This document shows positions 21,901-32,701 of a stretch of 64,000 nt of DNA, in pieces (within the stretch, counting starts at the first letter, position 1; every line of letters starts with the position of its first letter). The stretch is taken from positions 102,040,556 through 102,104,555 of the forward strand of contig NC_034410.1 in the NCBI RefSeq assembly GCF_002078875.1, read 5' to 3'. The DNA is from Numida meleagris (taxonomy: Eukaryota; Chordata; Aves; Galliformes; Numididae). The translations under genes and the position numbers were made by a program. Under the pieces are notes generated by a model. The model saw only the letters and a list, made by a program, of their open reading frames with translations, made no database searches and had not been told where the DNA came from.

Positions 21901-24667
21901 ATTAGATTTCATGGGAATGTAAGAATTTCTTTATATAACTTACATATTCACCCTAATAATGTGTTTTTTTTTTTTTATACCAAATACCAGAATACTGTCT
22001 CTGCTTCCAGGAGAACTGTTTGCAGTCTGTAACAACTTCATGGTGTCTCTGTGGTTGCTTTCCACAGGTGCATTTTGCATCCCTCTCTACATCCCCTATG
22101 CCCTGACAGGGGTCTGGCCCTTTGGAAGAGGCGTCTGCAAGCTCTGGCTGCTTATGGACTATCTCATGTGTACAGCTTCAGTATTTAGCATTGTTATGAT
22201 TAGCTATGACCGTTTCCTCTCAGTTACTAAAGCTGTAAGTACCCTATTTATAGCCTCTCTGAGTTTTGTGGCAAGATGGTGGGATTTGGCAAGGCTGTAT
22301 CTTGATACTAGTATTGCGCATGTTGCCATATCGGTGATTATAGGCCTTGGATTAATCAAGATGGTAGCCTTCAGAACACACGCTGGCATGTGGAGGTAGT
22401 TGCAGCCCAGCTTCCAGCCCAGAGCTGGTCAAATAGGTCTTTTCTCACAGTTTCTGCTGCAAGTTGTTGTTGTGCTATTTTGCTGCTGCTTTAAGGAGAG
22501 TAAGCTGAGGGTAAGGCAGGAGGCTGGGAAAAAAAGAGACCATGGGAGAAGGAAATCTGAAATAAATCAGTTTGGGAGGGAAAGGCTAGGGCAGGGAAGG
22601 AAAGGATACTGGGGAGTATGTCTAGGCCTGAAAGTTGTCTCCAAATGATCCTGGAGAAGACTGGGAGCAAGAGCAAACGAGACAGAGAGTGAGACTCAGG
22701 ACAGACTGCAGAGACTGCCTATGGATATGACACCTCTTCTCAGTGTCAGGAGCAGAACTTCAGACTTCAGATACACTCTATGTCTTTGCTTTCTGCAGAG
22801 CACCCAATGCACCTTTATGTCTTGGTTCATGCTAAGGATGGAGGTCAGCAGTTCTCACCAGTCACTCTCCCTGCTGAAGTGGAAGAGAAATGAGGGGCTA
22901 AGCTAGGGGTCCCAGCTCTTTTTTGACATATGAAAATGTCAATATGATGCCATGTCATAAAATTCTGGTTTTATTTTTGTTAATTATAATTAGTTGAACT
23001 TATTATACTTGCCTTCTTATTACTTTTTAAAAATCTTCTGTTATTTGATGTTGTTTTAATTAAAAAAATCTGGAAAATCAAACTCAAAACATTTTTTTTA
23101 ATAAGAAAAATTTACACTGCAAATGTAGAAGCTCAACATCCACAATTTGCAAAGCTAACCGCACCTGTGCAGGTGGAAAAAGTACCAATGGACATCTGTA
23201 TGATAGTCTTTAGTTACAGTGATTTGTAATCCTGCTTTCAAGGGAACATCTATCTTAGCTTTCCAAATTATGCATTCGCTCTGTTATCCTGGAGGAGGGT
23301 GTTAGCTGTAAGACATTTGCCAGTTCTGGAACAGTGGAGAGTGTGTACTGGCCCAGAGGTTGGGGACAAGGAACATAAAAGGTTATCTTTTCATCAGCTA
23401 ACAGCTATTCTGTAGGATTTTGCCTGTTCATGAAGTGTTCAATAAGCAGTTTTTCAAAGGTGTGTATTAAGTATGGGCCATATTTTCTGTTGACCATTGT
23501 GATGCATACAGTACTATTTTCTTGTAAGGTGCTGCAAAAACCAGTGCAGTTGTCAGTGAATGGGAATCATTCTCTGAGCAACTATAAAACTCTAATTATT
23601 CAGCCAATTCAGGCGGCAGATGTCTCAAACAAGGCATACCAAATTGGGAAGTACTTCTAACACTGATGGAAGATTGTTTCATTGCCTGAACCGGGACCTA
23701 GCACTTGTTACTGATACGTACACACCCCCATGTTATGTCAACATCAGTAAATTAAGTTTACCTGAGTGAGCTTCATGTGATCACTGAAACTGCAGCTCTG
23801 AGTCAGCAAATGCTATGCTAAGATCCTCTCAGGCTACTTCTCTTTGTTTTTTGCCTCTACATGTGCAATGTTTCTTTTTTTTTCCCCTCACAGGTATCTT
23901 ACAGAACCCAGCAGGGAATGATGTCGAACCCTGTCGTCAAGATGGTGGCCATCTGGGTCTTTGCCTTCCTGCTCTACTCTCCGGCAGTTCTCCTTTGGGA
24001 GTACGTGTCTGGCTGCAGCATGGTAGAGGAGGGGCAGTGCTATGCCGAGTTCTTCAACAACTGGTACTTCCTCCTGTGTGCATCCACCCTGGAGTTCTTT
24101 GTGCCACTGATCTCAGTCACCTACTTCAACGTGAGCATCTTCCACAACATCCAGAGACGCCAGCGGCGCGGCAGCATTCAACACTGTGAGTCTCCAGGGA
24201 GCAGCAATGTGTCCTGGAGGTCTTGTTTTATGCTGAGGCAAGGACCCTCTTTGTCAGATACAGAGGACAGTGTTTCTTCCTCCATGAGAATGAAGAAAGA
24301 GTCCTTGGTAACTGAAAGCTCATCTCCATCCAGAGCCAATTCTGTAACCCCAGAAAATGATTTCTCTGTCTGTGCAAGGACCAGTTCAAAACTGCATCAT
24401 GACAAGAAGATTGCGAAGTCACTTGCTGTAATTGTATGTGTCTTTGCCATTTGCTGGGCCCCATATACTTTACTGATGATTATTCGTGGAGCCTGCCAAG
24501 GAGAATGTGTCCATCCAACTCTGTATCAAATTACCTTTTGGCTTTTGTGGATCAATTCCTCTCTGAACCCATTCCTCTACCCTCTTTGTCATGATAAATT
24601 TCGAATGGCTTTTATGAAAATATTATGTCCCAGAAAGTTTGCAAGATTGAGATCAGGCTCTTGTTAG
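18738..24667 (+). CDS. Histamine H4/H3-family receptor, copy B (HRH4-like)
   Basis: Second tandem receptor with the same three-exon structure: 18738-18954, 22068-22234 and 23894-24667, giving 385 residues. It keeps every diagnostic residue: D69 in TM2, D103 in TM3, DRF, E195 in TM5, CWAPY around W316 and NPFLY in TM7, so it is predicted to be functional and not a pseudogene. It differs from copy A in four places. The N-terminus lacks the MPNVHNST region; the first in-frame ATGs are 18738 and 18741, the latter with A at -3 and G at +4. Exon 2 has 10 changed residues out of about 56. The second half of loop 3 is unrelated in detail. The tail ends ...RSGSC, with a terminal cysteine. An in-frame stop at 18645 rules out a longer unspliced start in this exon. 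Confidence 0.85.
18955..22067 (+). other. HRH4 copy B intron 1
   Basis: 3,113-bp intron ending in TCCACAG. Its first 196 bases match copy A intron 1 with two differences, then similarity stops abruptly at 19150. It contains a minus-strand CR1 fragment at 20945-21285. Confidence 0.7.
20945..21285 (-). repeat. CR1 LINE 3' end in HRH4 copy B intron 1
   Basis: Starts with ATCATAGAATCATAGAAAC and continues 'ttggaaaagacctcaagg', 'cctgggcagcccgttccaat', 'gagtcctatcacttgtcacc': a diverged antisense CR1 3' end. Confidence 0.85.
22068..22234 (+). CDS. HRH4 copy B exon 2
   Basis: Same length (167 bases) and splice phases as copy A exon 2. It encodes [14 protein letters not shown], the loop-2 disulfide cysteine, LLMDYL with the amine-binding aspartate, and [17 protein letters not shown] and the FGRG segment are close to the H3 pattern. 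It is about 82% identical to copy A at base level by my count. Confidence 0.9.
22235..23893 (+). other. HRH4 copy B intron 2
   Basis: 1,659-bp intron from GTAAGT to a strong poly-pyrimidine CCCCTCACAG acceptor. A purine-rich stretch lies at about 22495-22620. No repeat family was recognised. Confidence 0.65.
23894..24667 (+). CDS. HRH4 copy B exon 3
   Basis: Encodes loop 2, TM4 to TM7 and a short tail, stop TAG at 24665-24667. The first 383 bases differ from copy A at one position (Ala to Thr in the YRxQ motif of loop 2). After 24276 the loop-3 sequence changes to a different serine-rich segment. TM6 and TM7 are again highly similar. Confidence 0.92.
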   Translation, partial: VSYRTQQGMMSNPVVKMVAIWVFAFLLYSPAVLLWEYVSGCSMVEEGQCYAEFFNNWYFLLCASTLEFFVPLISVTYFNVSIFHNIQRRQRRGSIQHCESPGSSNVSWRSCFMLRQGPSLSDTEDSVSSSMRMKKESLVTESSSPSRANSVTPENDFSVCARTSSKLHHDKKIAKSLAVIVCVFAICWAPYTLLMIIRGACQGECVHPTLYQITFWLLWINSSLNPFLYPLCHDKFRMAFMKILCPRKFARLRSGSC

Positions 24668-25654
24668 AAGGTTAAAAAAAAAAAAAAAGGCTGAAGTACA
24701 GCTATATCTTCAGAGTATGACAGTTGTAAGTAGCCAAGATTTGTCATGAATCTCTTCTGGAAGAGTAATCCAAAGGTAAGGCTTTGGTGAAATATGTTCT
24801 CCTTCAGAAAAATATACATGCCCAAAGTTTGTGTGCATTTTTTCAGCAATTCAGACTGTCCAGGAAAAGAATATTACCTCTGCCTGTCTTTCCTTAGTAA
24901 TCTGTTGACATTATCTTCATTCTGGTTGTGGAAGATATTATCTCCAATTGCAACATTGCTAATATTTTTGTTCACAGGTGGTATTAAGAATAAATAAATA
25001 AATTGCTATATGATAAATGTTTGCTATTTTCCATAAGGATCAGTAGTATTCAAAAGTTAATATATTCTCCATTTCATTTCTTTTGAACAGTTTATGTTGC
25101 ATTCAGAAGCATTTTGCCAACTTAGCATAAAACATCCAGTAACTTTATGAGTTTGTTGTCAGGGATGTAGCAGGATTACTTTCTCTCATTAATGATGTTC
25201 AAACATCAAGGGAATGTAGGGACTACTTTTAATGTGAACATGTTCTCTGGAAAAAGGCATTAGACTACATACCTGTTCATGTGAAGCAGTAGAGAATTTA
25301 GAAGTGTAAAGCATTTATGCACATCTCTAGATTTTCTTCAATAAATAAGACTTTTTCTTACAGCTATGGTTTTGAGAGATCATGGAAGAGTACTATTTCC
25401 TATTCAAAAGCATTGTAGAATGAAGGCAAGCTGTATAATGGCCTGACCACGATAGGAGAGAAGATAAGGGGAATGCATCTGTATCTGAATAATCCTTTTG
25501 AACTTTCGGAACTCCTTGGATCTCATCTGATTGTGTATCCCCAGAACAGCAGCAGCACTGCCCTGCAAGTGGAGGAGACTCACTCCAGTGTGAGAAGACA
25601 TCTCCTCTTTCCATGAAGATGCTGAGGAGTTGATCAAGGATGGAGTCAGTGAAG
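24668..25654 (+). other. HRH4 copy B 3' UTR and spacer
   Basis: Starts with an A-rich run a few bases after the stop and includes a cluster of overlapping AATAAA signals at about 24989-25001. Beyond that nothing is recognised until the next CR1. Confidence 0.4.
24989..24994 (+). terminator. Candidate poly(A) signal, HRH4 copy B
   Basis: First of three overlapping AATAAA motifs about 320 bases after the stop codon. A likely end for the copy B transcript, though unproven. Confidence 0.45.
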
Positions 25655-26007
25655 AGGAGGCTAAGGGGACCTTATTGCTCTCTACAACTATGTGAAAAGA
25701 GGTTGTAGTGAGGTGGGGATCAGCCTCTTCTCCCAGGTAACTAATGATAGAATGAGAAGTAATGGCCTTAAGCTGTGCCAGGGGAGGTTCAGGTTGGATA
25801 TTAGCAAAAATTTATTCTCTGAAGGCACTGTGAGGCACTGGAACAGGCTGGTCAGGGGGATGGTGGAGTCATTGTCCCTGGAGGTGTTCAAGAAATATGT
25901 AGATGTGGCGCCGAGGAACATGGTTAGTGGGCATGGTGGTGTTGGGTTGATGGTTGGACTAGATGATCTTAGTGGTCTTTTCCAACATTCGGGATTCTAC
26001 GATTCTT
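25655..26007 (+). repeat. CR1 LINE 3' end
   Basis: Contains 'ggaccttattgctctctaca', 'cttctcccaggtaactaatg', 'ggccttaagctgtgccaggg' and ends with a decayed ATTCTACGATTCT terminus: a sense CR1 3' end. Confidence 0.88.
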
Positions 26008-27117
26008 TGAGTCATCTGCTGTTATCTCATTTGTAGTTACAGTCACTAAGTATGGGCTGCTCTCATTCCACAAGTAAGGAAATTTGTAGCTGCCAGCCCA
26101 GGGGGAGAGTCTGTAGTGGCCAGAGCAGCTCTACCATTTCATAGCCCCCTCTTGATCATTTTGTGACTCCCAGTGAAACTGTAATCTGTACTCTGAAAAA
26201 TGCTGCTCTAACAAGCCCTACTGACTTCCAAAGGTGACATAAAGCACAAGCACCAACTCAGCTCCACACCTGAGCAAATCCCTACTGAATTCAGGGTGCC
26301 AGTTGGCAAGCAATTCAAATTGATAAACAATGAAAAGTGAATATTCTATTTCATTTGTCTCCTTCTATACATCTCTATTATAAATCCTTTGTAAGAGGTT
26401 TTGATAAATGGATAATTTTCCTTACACACTAAGACAGTGTTTGATTTGCTGCATGAGCAAATAAAATGACTGATATTAATGACTACCTGTAGTCTGTGTG
26501 CTGATGTAGCTGAGACAGCATGGAGGTAATCTTCTTCCAATATGCAGTTTCCAAGCTGCAAAGGGTTATTTAGTTGCAGAATGCGGGAAACATCAGGTAT
26601 TAGATTGCTCAATAAATAAACAAAGTGTAACTTTTAAAAATATGAATAGTTTCTCTTCATCATGAAATAAATTCTAAAGTAGTGTGAGAGTTAGTGAATG
26701 TCCCTTTCATCTTCTGGCTTTATTTAGCACATAGTCCTATAGGATATTATTATATTTTACTTATCCCTCTTCTGAATATTCCCCTCCTAAGATGAACTAC
26801 CATTTAATCTGTTATGTGTTGTGCTGTACTTTATGATAAACTAAACTCATCTACTTACACAAATTATATACGTAATTTCTAATGCAGGAATTGTTGTCTC
26901 TCAAACATGAGCTGAGAAGTGAAAGAGTTGGTAGACGCTACTTCAAAAATAGTAGTTTTTTTTTAGAAAGAACTTTGCTGAAGGTATTAATCATGGAATA
27001 CAACATATGAACTGAAAATAACATGATGTAAAGAATGCATGAAAGTAACACATAGCAGCTTTTATTTATTTTTAACTTAAATGGAATATAGGAGTCTGTA
27101 GTGAAGACCACCACGTA
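26008..27117. other. Intergenic, AT-rich
   Basis: No gene, RNA or recognised repeat. Open frames are short and without domains. Confidence 0.5.
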
Positions 27118-27504
27118 TGATATTCCGTTCAGAACTTGTCACCCTGCCCACAAGGACTACTTTCTGTCCCCGGTCACCTCGTCGCATTTACACATCAGTA
27201 TGATGAGCGGCAAAATGGCGTTTATTGTTAAAAGCTACAAAACTATATAGTATATCTTATCTTTTACTAGACTGTTCCAGAAGCTCACGCAGGCCCCTGG
27301 CCAATCATATTGAATATCCCGCTCTGGTCACTCTCTTCCGAAAGGCCATACACGGAGTTGTTGTACACCTTGTTATGAAAACAAAGAAGGACAGCCTCTC
27401 CTTCTTACGACACGGGTTCAAATAAAGTAGGTGAACCAATAGCAAGCATATAAGGAAGGACCTTCAGCGTTACAGCCCGAGTACTCAGTAACATGCCTAC
27501 TACA
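27118..27504 (-). mobile_element. Class II (alpharetrovirus-like) LTR
   Basis: About 387 bases in minus orientation. Shared features with two other LTRs in the window are 'gcaaaatggcgtttattg' (the reverse of an AATAAACGCCATTTT-type poly(A)/R region), 'actagactgttccagaagct' and 'gaaccaatagcaagca'. The outer end on the minus strand is TGTAGTAGGC. The left limit is approximate. It is more like the nested LTR at 32295-32695 than the LTR at 33271-33669, so it may be a solo LTR and not the partner of the provirus. Confidence 0.75.
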
Positions 27505-27661
27505 GAAGTCTTGATATTGGCATTTCTACCTCCTCTTCAGCATTGTTTGAATACACTTCTCATTTGTTATTCAGATGAGATGTACCCTTATTATATGATG
27601 TCTAAATAGTACTGGGCATTACAGAGTCTTGGCCAGTGAGGTGGGCTTGTAGTTACTTCTT

Positions 27662-28252
27662 GTTGTGGTTTAACTCCAGCGGGCAGCTCAGTACCACACA
27701 GCTACTTGCTCACTTTTCCCAGCTGGGAAAAGGGAAAGAATCAGAAAGGTAAAAGTTCAAGAATTCGTGGGTTGAGATAAAAACAGTTTACTAGGCAAAG
27801 TGGCACATGCAAGCAAAGCAAACCATGGGATTCATTTACTACTACCTGGTGGCCGGCGGATGTTCAGCCACTGTGAGGAGAGCTGGGCTCATCATGTCTA
27901 ATAGTTTCTTGGGAAGACAAGCGCCATCTTCTGAATGTCCCCCACTTCCTTCTTTACCCCAGATTTTACTGCTGAGTGTGACACCATATGGTACGGGGAT
28001 ATCCCTTTGGCCGTTCTGTCAGCTGTCCTCACTCTGTCCCCTTCCAGCTTCCTGTGCACCCCCAGCTCCTTGCTGGCAGGGCAATGTGAGAAGCTGAAAT
28101 TTCCTTGGCTCTGTATAAGCGCTGCTTTGCTACCACTGAAAACATTAGTGCAATTGTGTGTTATCACCACTATTTTCATAAAAAATCTAAAACATGGCAT
28201 CGTATGAACCTCTATGAAGAAAATTTGTCCTATCTAAGAAAAAAACGTGACA
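27662..28252 (-). mobile_element. ERVL-type solo LTR
   Basis: About 590 bases starting 'tgttgtggtttaactccag' and containing 'cagctcagtaccacacagc', 'cgtgggttgagataaaaac', 'ttgggaagacaagcgccatc' and the motif of a near-terminal 'atgaagaaaatttgtcc'. This is the antisense form of a widespread avian ERVL LTR that I recognise from memory. Ends are TG...CA. No internal ERVL sequence is attached on either side, so it is a solo LTR. I could not find an exact target-site duplication. Confidence 0.75.
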
Positions 28253-30939
28253 TTGCTATAAATCAATTGATATATTCCAAGTAGATCGGGACACAGAACA
28301 GAAGTACCCACTGCACCCATCTCTTCTCTTTAAGTGCAGAGTGTACAAATTTTTATCCTGCAAAGATTTTGTCATTCTTTTAAAATGCAACTAGTAAATT
28401 CATTAATGTTGTATATGTGCAAACAAATTCTTTTGTGTCAGCCTACAGTGTGATTGGTTCCTTACTGCTGAACAAGACATGCTTTAGAGTTAGCAGTAGG
28501 GACTTAACATCTCATTTCTGGTTAGCTTATCAAAAGGATATCTACAAAATGAAGTCATTGCCATGTGTAGATAAGGACACACGCTGTTATATCTATGACA
28601 TATTATATATTCCTTTGTTGTTCCTCCTTCTTGCTCTCTTTTTTGACTTGCATCTCATACCAGGGGGTCTCTGCCACAGTTGGTTGTTCAGGCCAGAACT
28701 AGGGCTGAATGCTGGTATCAACAAGGACTTATTTTTATGGAGCCTGAAGCTTCTTGAAGCTTCTAAATCCTGATAAACGGAGTCAAATTTAGTTAATAGA
28801 AGGTACTGAACACAAGCCTTGCTCCTCTGAGAAGAAGTGAAGACCTAACTCTGCCTCTATTTGGGCCTACTTGGCCTGTTAGAAGTTGCCAACATAATTA
28901 CTCTATCCAGACCGTGCATCTTGATGCAAATTTTGCTTTAGGGGAAAGTGTTCAACAAGGAGTCAGTGCTTCGGGTGAGGCACATGAGATCTGCAGGTAG
29001 TAGAAAGGTTACTTGCAAACTCCTATCATTGCAAGAAACTGTACAAAATGCATTATCGGGGTACTGATTGCAAATTGGCCTCAAAGACTGCTTATCTCAG
29101 ACACATACATATACACCAGACAATTTGTTAGAGCCCAAAATAATAATAAAGCCACTGAATGGATATGCCTCAGTGGCTATTGATTCATTGGTGACATTCC
29201 ACTGGTCTGTGCAGTTTTACTGCTTGCTTGGTATGTTCTCCGAACATAGGGTAACAGGATGGCTGTCCTATTTCTGCCTGGAGGCAACGACTGGAGAGAT
29301 CAGGAGCTCCAGGGTGTTGGGAGAAACAGACCTTGGAGGCAAAGCCAATAGCATGTTGCAAAAGTGCTTATGTTCTTGAAAGAAAGAGCCTGAAGCAATA
29401 ATGAACTTGGAAGAGAGAAATTAACTTAAAAAATTCCAAACTGAAATTCCCCTTGGAAAAAAATAGCAGTTGAAGAGTTTTTTTCAAGAAATAGGAAGAA
29501 AATAAACCAACAAACACGGCTGAGCTCAGGTAAAAAAAGAGAGACATCTTGATTTCTTGAGAAGCTCTTTTTATCACTGAAGACCATTCAGACAATATGA
29601 AGTATTCTTTAACACAAAGAACCAAGCAGTATGTTGTATACGACAAATGCGCTAGTGAGGGTGTAGGTCCTTCAAGCCATGTGCTGATAAAAAGTATCAG
29701 CAAGTCTATTGGTTAGAGCAAAAAGTGATTACTATGTTTAACGTAAATTTCACTTCTCCCTTGGGTTCACAACAACATATAGGAGTTTCCTAGTAAGTGT
29801 GATTTGGTAAGTGAGGGACAAAACCACTTCCTTTCATTCTTACGCATCAAAAAAATCCTGTTTCAAAATACAAGAGTAAAGCTCTACTTTGAAGTGCATA
29901 ATTCTATTGAAAATTTCCATTAAAATATATGAGAAAAGGGCTTTTATAAACAAAATTCAAATGTGTATCTAAGTGTGAAAGTTGGATAAAAGAAGGTGTC
30001 ACATACAGGAAGAATCTATTTGAATTCTAGAAGTGTGGCTTTTTAAGTTTTATTACTAAACAATGTCGGATAGAATTGATGTTAGTGGGCAAGCATGCTA
30101 GAACATCACTAGGGCATTACTTTCCTTAGCTGGCTAACATCCTAACTTGGTGAGTGTGGCTAAAGCTGAAGAGTGCTGTTTCAAGGTATGTTTGGATCTG
30201 AGAGACAGGATGCCTCAGGAGCAGAGACAAGCAAACCATGCAAAAACCAGAGCTGCACAGAGGGTCATGAGTTCCATTTGTACACTGCATCCGCATGGCC
30301 AGCGTGTTATACAGAGCCCAAGTGGAACACTTGTTCGCAAAGCAAAATAAACTACCAAGCTTAGCTCTCTCTATGAAACAAAATATCTGCAGCTATAGAC
30401 ATAACTATCTGTTCCCTTATAACTATCAGAATACTTCGTTCTATCCCAAGATCATTCTATAATACAGGGTCATCCCATTGCCTGGGATTCCTTTCCAGGT
30501 TTTGCCTTCACAAATTAAGAAAATGCCAGTTGATAGGCTGATAACATCATAACCAAGAATTACTGATAATGAGGTGGTAAAATTACACTAAAAGAGCTAT
30601 TCCCATAAATTCTAGCACTGGTAACATCAAATCCTGTTAATTCACGTTCTATCTATTACTAAAATAGAAGCAGCACACAGTAACCTAGATTATGCCTAAT
30701 AATTTTAATTCTTGAGGCTGCATTACTAACACAGGAAAATCACCTACTTCACCATACCATTACTAGGGTTGTTATTATAATACCATCCTGTGAATAGTGC
30801 AACCTTTTTCATCACTCACTATAGTATCTATAATGCAACAAATTATGAAACAATACCAATAAGTAAGAAACATACAATCCCCGTTATTTTCTGCCTTGAA
30901 ATGAGACTGAATGTATCACGCTGGAACCCACATAGGGCC
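28253..30939. other. Unassigned DNA next to the provirus
   Basis: AT-rich sequence with no recognised gene. It lies where the 3' part of the minus-strand provirus (end of pol, env) would be expected, but I could not see any envelope feature. It may be host DNA brought next to pol by a deletion or rearrangement. Confidence 0.35.
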
Positions 30940-31470
30940 AGTCCCTCACTTAAGATCTCAGGCTGCCAATGCTTCTGTGTGGCGGTTCGCCTATTATCAC
31001 CATGTTCGAAATAATTCAATGCATAAAGAGCCTTTGCTAGTATCTCGGCTTGCCTGACGACAGGTATCTTCTCCCTATATCCTTCTCCCTCCCCAAGGAC
31101 ACGTAACTTTTCCTTAAGGAGGCAATTAACACGTTCCACAATGGTTTGCCCTTGGGAGTTACTGGGGATACTGTGATATGTGAAATTCCCCATAATGCTA
31201 ACCACTCTTGAGTTGAGCGAGAAGTAAAACGAGCCATTGTCAGTCTTAATTTTGCTAGGCAGACCCATGATAGCAATAACAGCAGCCCAATGACTTTGTG
31301 CTGCTTTTGAGTTGGACTTTGTGTGCTGTGTGGCCACAGTAACAGTGGAGGAAGTATCTACCATGACTGCAAGCCAGGCACAGGGAGACAAACGCGGTTC
31401 CCAAGTGAAGTCTGTCTGCCAAACCTCTAGGGGTCCGAGACTGCAAGGGTTAACTCCCGCTCCTTTCTTA
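30940..31470 (-). pseudogene. ERV pol: integrase core remnant
   Basis: A minus-strand open frame shows the catalytic-core pattern of retroviral integrases: WQTDFT with the first aspartate, KTDNGS with the second, and VERVN with the glutamate. By my count the second aspartate and the glutamate are separated by 34 residues where the family has 35. A stretch between them makes sense only in another frame (compare the frame at 31037-31276), so two compensating indels are likely. The N-terminal HHCC zinc-binding domain is missing upstream, and the sequence runs out into unrelated residues below about 30942. Confidence 0.8.
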
Positions 31471-31499
31471 GGTGTAGAATAGACGAAGGGATGGAACAA

Positions 31500-31840
31500 A
31501 TTCTAGCCAGCAGCCTAGCTGCAAAAGCTGAATCCGTGACAATGTTACAAGGGATGTCATGCCACAAGCGCATTGCTAATGCAACAGCCCTTACTTAGAG
31601 CATTTGCACACTGACTGTCTGATCCATAAAGACAGCAGTTTTCCAAGCATTGCTTGAATCCTGCCAAACCACTGCCCCCTGGCAGGTAGCCAAAGATGCA
31701 TGAATATCAAACCTAGGGTCCGATCCCTTTAAGTGATCATAAAAGTGTTTCATCATTTGTGGAGGGATGCCCAAGGCACCCCGGACCCATTGAATAGCCC
31801 CTACCAGCTTCTGAACATCCCACAGAGTGCTGACCCTCGG
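31500..31840 (-). pseudogene. ERV pol: RT connection and RNase H remnant
   Basis: On the minus strand the segment contains LVGAIQWVRGALGIPP, as in the thumb/connection part of retroviral reverse transcriptase, then a region leading into RNase H with a TDSAF motif carrying a catalytic-type aspartate. A stop codon at about 31595 lies between these parts. The reverse-transcriptase palm with its catalytic motif is absent, so the enzyme is dead. Confidence 0.65.
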
Positions 31841-31899
31841 TTGGAGCTGCGCGGTGCAGTGCGGTGTGGCTGCAGCAGCCGCGGAGGGCCCCAGCTCCG

Positions 31900-32288
31900 C
31901 GCTGCTCCATGCCGCTCCCAGCTCTGGTCCGCTCCACGGACCCATCCACCGCTTTGATCAATCTGTTAGCAAAGCACTGAAACAATTCAGTCAGGCCCTG
32001 CACTATCTCTGACCAATCCGTGTTCCGAGCACGCCCACAGGTACGCCCACAACCCCCACCCCCTTGCATCTCCGCCTTTACCGATGTTACCCCTCCCTCA
32101 GGTGGACCAAGTGGCGCCCCCCCCTCAAGGGAGCCGGGTGGCACCGGCTCAGATGGTCCGCCCCTTGATGGGTGGGTACAGCCTTCACTGGTTTCCGCCC
32201 TGGAAAAATTACGTAATAAAGGATACAATGACTCCTGCGGATATGGAGGAGGAGTCTCAGGAGTCTGCTGTGAGATGATTCGTGGAGA
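31900..32288 (-). pseudogene. ERV gag, second part
   Basis: Continues the gag frame after the nested LTR. It carries PPPY (near 32240), which in retroviral Gag is a late-domain motif that recruits Nedd4-type ubiquitin ligases, followed by proline/glycine-rich sequence. It then joins pol sequence directly at about 31840-31900, so capsid, nucleocapsid and protease have been deleted. Confidence 0.6.
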
Positions 32289-32294
32289 CAGCAG

Positions 32295-32695
32295 TGTTGT
32301 AGTAGGCGTGTCACGGAGCTCGAGCTGTAACGCGGAAGGCCCTTCCCCATATGCTTGCTATTGGTTCACCTACTTTACTTGAACCTGTGTCGTAAGAAGG
32401 AGAGGCCGTACTTCTTTGTTTTCATAACAAGGGGCACAACAACTCCATCTATGGCCTTTCGGAAGTGACAGGTCAGAAGCGGGATATTCAACCTTATTGG
32501 CCAGGAGCCCTCGTGAGCTTCTAGAACAGTCTAGTAAAAAAGATAAGAAATACTGTATAGTTCTGTAGCTTTTACCAATAAACGCCATTTTGCTGCTCAT
32601 CATATTGATGTTACGTGCAGTTGCTGGCCAGGGACCAGGTTTAGGTTCTCTACGTGCAAGAATAATACTAAAAGGGTCGCCGGAGTTCGGTAACA
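32295..32695 (+). mobile_element. Nested solo LTR with target-site duplication
   Basis: A 401-base LTR in plus orientation, beginning TGTTGT and ending GTAACA, with a poly(A) signal AATAAA at 32577-32582. It is flanked on both sides by CAGCAG (32289-32294 and 32696-32701), a 6-base target-site duplication typical of alpha- and betaretrovirus-type integration. The gag sequence reads on across it, showing that it inserted into the older minus-strand provirus and then lost its internal part by LTR-LTR recombination. Confidence 0.88.
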
Positions 32696-32701
32696 CAGCA
32701 G

